In this document: positions 61,330 to 64,000 of the stretch, in pieces | Numbering within the stretch: the stretch's first letter is position 1 | Layout of the letters: each line of letters starts with the position of its first letter | Assembly: GCA_017475555.1 (NCBI GenBank) | Contig: JAFVFL010000011.1 | Coordinates: 119,532 to 183,531 of the forward strand | Reading direction: 5' to 3' | Source of the DNA: Ruminococcus sp. | Lineage (GTDB): Bacteria > Bacillota > Clostridia > Oscillospirales > Ruminococcaceae | DNA length: 64,000 bases | The notes under the pieces: model-generated | The model's input: the letters and a program-made list of their open reading frames with translations, nothing else | Database searches by the model: none | What the model was told of the DNA's origin: nothing | Position numbers and translations under genes: made by a program

Positions 61330-64000
61330 ATGCTTAAAAGCTTGAAGCATCGGCTTTTGCCGCTTCTGACAGCCGGAGCAGTAGGTGCAGCCAGCCTCTC
61401 TCTCGGCTCTTTTGTTTCAGGTGCTGCCGGTGAGAACGGCGGCGAGCAGTCCGCAGAGCCGGCTTTCTCGTTTGCAACGCAGGATCTTAACTACCTCGGT
61501 GCGAACGACCTTAGTGTGAAGCTGAATTTCTCAGACGCTGTGGGCAATGAGGCTCAGGTAACACTGCCTGACAACACCTACTATCTCCTTATCCATGCTG
61601 TCGGCTCGGATAACTATATGTCCGGGTTCACATATGACAGCGGTGAGGAGAAGGATCACTATCAGCTCATCGAGCTGGAGGCTGACAATGCAGCTGTGTG
61701 GAATTCGGGAAAGCTCAGCGTGCTCCCGTCAAAGCTGGTACAGAGCTGGTTCGGTACGGCTGACGCTTATCCGACTACTGTGACTATCGAGGGCACTTTC
61801 CTGAAGAATGACGACCCCTCTGCGGAGCTTACACTCTCTGACGCACAGTCGCTCAGCGGCTGCGGAGCAGTTACAAGCGTTGAGGGAATGACACTTTCTG
61901 CAAATGACACTCTTCAGGCAGCTGACGGAAACGAGTGGGGCATGAGAGATACCATTGCTGTTTCAGCTCTCGGCGGACACGTTGTTGATGTGAACGTTTA
62001 TGACTATGACGGCGAGACACCTGCAAAGGTCGTAAATGACAGTCCGTCAAGGTATTTCGAGCTTGCCTATATCACTCCGAAGGGTGAGGGCTCAAGCCGT
62101 GACAACATCATCGGCTGGGATATCAAGGAAATTGATATCGAGAACTCTGACTATGCTCAGAGCTGCTTCTGGAAGCTCAATCCGTTTGGTGAGGACGGCT
62201 CAGAGGTAAGCAGCGACAAGATAAGCTATTCACCGGATGAGCACGACATCAATATCCGTGTTTACCGTGCTGAGGGCAAGGATACAGAGCTTCTTACCTA
62301 CGCTGACTGCATCGAGAAGGGCATCGACACTATCCCGAATTACCGCTTCACAAGCGAGAGGACAGGCGAAAACACAAAGCTGTCTGTGATCAAGGATATC
62401 GTTGAGTTCCATATCGACGTTGAGTTCAGCGAGCCTGCACAGATAACTGAGGACGATTACCTCTATCTCTTCATAAAGGCAGAGCACCAGTCCACCGAGG
62501 ATACATACTACTATCAGCAGATAACAGCTGATGATGTACAGTCCCTCGATATCGTTGTCCAGAATGCGGAGACAAGCAGCTGGATGAACGGCAACGGCAA
62601 TGTGCTGCCGAATGAGAGATTCAACGGAAACGAGACACTCAGCGTAAAGCTGTTCGTATCTGACAGAGCACTCAACATCAACAATCTCATAAGCGGTACG
62701 GATTGCAGCGAGATAGCTGAAGGGGCTAACTTCAAGGCGTACACAGTAAATTACGGCGAGCTTGGAAAGACAAGGGATACCGATTCCCATACGACCGTCT
62801 ACACCGATTCTATCACCCTCAGTACCGTTACTGCAACGAGCGACTATGACTATGAGTCGATACTCGGCCCGGCTGTACCCTACGGTGTAACAGCTGACAG
62901 GTTTGAGCAGCAGAACCACGCTCAGACAAACCTTGCGGTAAACAACTACAAGACCACAGGCTCTAACATAGACCCTGACCTCTCAGACCCGACGTGCGGT
63001 GATTTCTATATCGCCAACTTCGTTGATTTCGACGGGACGGACAAGTCTGTCGTTACTGACGATCCTGATGGTATAATCTTCATCGGTACCTCCCACCCGG
63101 AGGGACACAGAGCTACTCTTCACGTTGACAATGAGAGCAGACTGAAGGATCCGAGAGACTTCGTGGATATCGAGATAGATGATCCGGCAAGAATGACAAG
63201 CGAGGTCATTGAGCCGATAATCGCTCACATGGAGGGCGTTTCAGCTGACATCAGCAACAGGGTAAAGAAAAACGGTGCTACGATCACACCGGTAAAGCCG
63301 AGCGATAAGTGGATAGTTGACACAACTGATCTTCCGGACGATGCGACTATATACATTGACGGTGATCTCTTCGCAGCAGCCGACGACAGCGGAAATACTT
63401 CTGTAAACACCAACGGAAAGCTCACTATCAGAATGAAGGAGTCTCAGACCCTCATATTTGATTTTGACGAGACTGAGGATATAAAGATCGGTGAATACAC
63501 GATCGAGCTTACTGACAGCGAGGGCAATGTTACATCAGGTGATACAAAGCCTGACAGTGCATACCACAGCGACCAGAATCTCTGGCTTGACAAGGTTGAC
63601 AGACACGTTGTATGGAATCTTGCTTCCGGCAAGACGATAACAATCGAGAACACAGCCGGAATATTCCTTATCCCTGATGAGGAATCAAAGACTGACATAA
63701 CCGGTTCAAGCACAGGCTGGCTCATCACTGACGGTTATCTGACGAACCATGCTGAGTGGCATTACGTTTATTCAGAGGTACCGGACGAGCCTGTTGAGAC
63801 TACAACAACAACTACTACAACTACAACGACCACTACCACTACTACAACGACTACCACCACAACAACTACAACCACTACCACCACAACAACTACAACCACT
63901 ACCACAACTACTACCACTACGACAACTACCACCACAACAACTACAACTACCACCACGACAACTACCACCACGACAACTACCACTACTACCACAACAACAA
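61330..64000 (+). CDS. Large secreted surface protein with poly-threonine linker, 3'-truncated
   Basis: Open from 61330 to the end of the window (890 codons) with no stop. It begins MLKSLKHRLLPLLTAGAVGAAS, a signal peptide, followed by several beta-rich, Asp/Ser-rich domains. Near residues 480-570 the phrase GPAVPYGVTADRFEQQNHAQTNLAV, then GSNIDPDLSDPTCGDFYI, resembles the choice-of-anchor/pAdhesive type domain found ahead of pilin-like modules in Gram-positive surface proteins. From residue 824 the protein is unbroken threonine for 67 codons up to the window edge. The ATG at 61330 has AGGAGG six bases upstream; an ATG at 61312 precedes that site. What follows the linker (dockerin, cohesin, sortase signal or pilin domain) is unknown. 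Confidence 0.8.
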   Translation, partial: MLKSLKHRLLPLLTAGAVGAASLSLGSFVSGAAGENGGEQSAEPAFSFATQDLNYLGANDLSVKLNFSDAVGNEAQVTLPDNTYYLLIHAVGSDNYMSGFTYDSGEEKDHYQLIELEADNAAVWNSGKLSVLPSKLVQSWFGTADAYPTTVTIEGTFLKNDDPSAELTLSDAQSLSGCGAVTSVEGMTLSANDTLQAADGNEWGMRDTIAVSALGGHVVDVNVYDYDGETPAKVVNDSPSRYFELAYITPKGEGSSRDNIIGWDIKEIDIENSDYAQSCFWKLNPFGEDGSEVSSDKISYSPDEHDINIRVYRAEGKDTELLTYADCIEKGIDTIPNYRFTSERTGENTKLSVIKDIVEFHIDVEFSEPAQITEDDYLYLFIKAEHQSTEDTYYYQQITADDVQSLDIVVQNAETSSWMNGNGNVLPNERFNGNETLSVKLFVSDRALNINNLISGTDCSEIAEGANFKAYTVNYGELGKTRDTDSHTTVYTDSITLSTVTATSDYDYESILGPAVPYGVTADRFEQQNHAQTNLAVNNYKTTGSNIDPDLSDPTCGDFYIANFVDFDGTDKSVVTDDPDGIIFIGTSHPEGHRATLHVDNESRLKDPRDFVDIEIDDPARMTSEVIEPIIAHMEGVSADISNRVKKNGATITPVKPSDKWIVDTTDLPDDATIYIDGDLFAAADDSGNTSVNTNGKLTIRMKESQTLIFDFDETEDIKIGEYTIELTDSEGNVTSGDTKPDSAYHSDQNLWLDKVDRHVVWNLASGKTITIENTAGIFLIPDEESKTDITGSSTGWLITDGYLTNHAEWHYVYSEVPDEPVETTTTTTTTTTTTTTTTTTTTTTTTTTTTTTTTTTTTTTTTTTTTTTTTTTTTTTTTTTTTTTTTTTT
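63799..64000 (+). repeat. ACN codon tract encoding poly-Thr
   Basis: Sixty-seven consecutive ACA/ACC/ACG/ACT codons reach the window edge. All four codons are mixed; one stretch of 24 bases recurs near 63850 and 63874, a sign of unequal exchange. On the minus strand it reads as a meaningless poly-Val frame. Confidence 0.95.

Noticed and set aside
63768..63992. Minus-strand poly-Val frame
   Set aside because: It is the complement of the ACN threonine codons of the surface protein.

Overview
The window looks like chromosomal DNA of a low-to-mid GC Gram-positive gut or rumen Clostridium-class bacterium of the Ruminococcus type (Oscillospiraceae). The grounds are: secreted plant-wall enzymes with type I dockerins and long threonine linkers (PL1 pectate lyase, CE2-like esterase, GH9 cellulase), a glgB-glgC-glgD-glgA storage-glucan operon, a sodium-pump decarboxylase, sporulation genes (spoIIE, an alpha/beta-type SASP), and housekeeping promoters of Firmicutes type (TTGnnn, 17 bp, TATAAT). 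No phage, insertion sequence, CRISPR array, rRNA or tRNA was seen.

Layout. 1-2.9 kb: tail of a four-gene sodium-pump decarboxylase operon (oadA truncated by the window edge). 3.1-6.1 kb: secreted dockerin-bearing pectate lyase. 6.3-8.4 kb (minus): ECF sigma factor and a membrane partner with a PASTA domain. 8.7-11 kb: spoIIE. 11.2-17 kb: glgBCDA. 17.2-21 kb: two paralogous solute-binding lipoproteins without permease genes. 21.1 kb: SASP. 21.4-28.9 kb (mostly minus): degV, trmL, ruvX-pyrD-pyrK, two zinc-ribbon/leucine-rich-repeat proteins (one with nine 15-residue repeats) and a GGDEF protein. 29.3-33 kb: heterodimeric ABC exporter. 33-35.3 kb (minus): a ClpC-like unfoldase without the middle domain. 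35.5-40.7 kb: a 43-residue Cys-rich peptide, pfkA, putP (minus), metG. 40.8-44 kb: flavodoxin (minus), then an Ig-like/dockerin protein with a VanY-like peptidase. 44-50 kb (minus): DUF4236 protein, cyclophilin, unknown anchored protein, CE2 esterase, membrane-anchored GH9 cellulase. 50.1-52.4 kb: HD hydrolase and a GH13 enzyme fused to DUF1653. 52.5-55.4 kb (minus): three genes with peptidoglycan-binding, SpoIID-like and Ig-like domains. 55.4-61 kb: MoxR-DUF58-transglutaminase-DUF308 operon. 61.3 kb to the end: a large surface protein that runs off the window inside a run of at least 67 threonines.

How it fits together: secreted and anchored enzymes open pectin, cellulose and acetylated hemicellulose; solute-binding lipoproteins, glycolysis (pfkA) and the glycogen operon handle the sugars; the decarboxylase cluster can turn decarboxylation energy into a sodium gradient, and PutP is a sodium-driven importer that could use it. 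SpoIIE, SASP, the SpoIID-like protein and perhaps the Cys-rich peptide suggest a lineage that sporulates or did so recently.

I did not find one obviously complete new system. The best candidates for something undescribed are the SpoIID/peptidoglycan-binding trio, the GH13-DUF1653 fusion, the sigma/PASTA sensor pair, the poly-Thr surface protein and two nested inverted-repeat elements at about 2.96-3.02 kb and 40.69-40.81 kb.
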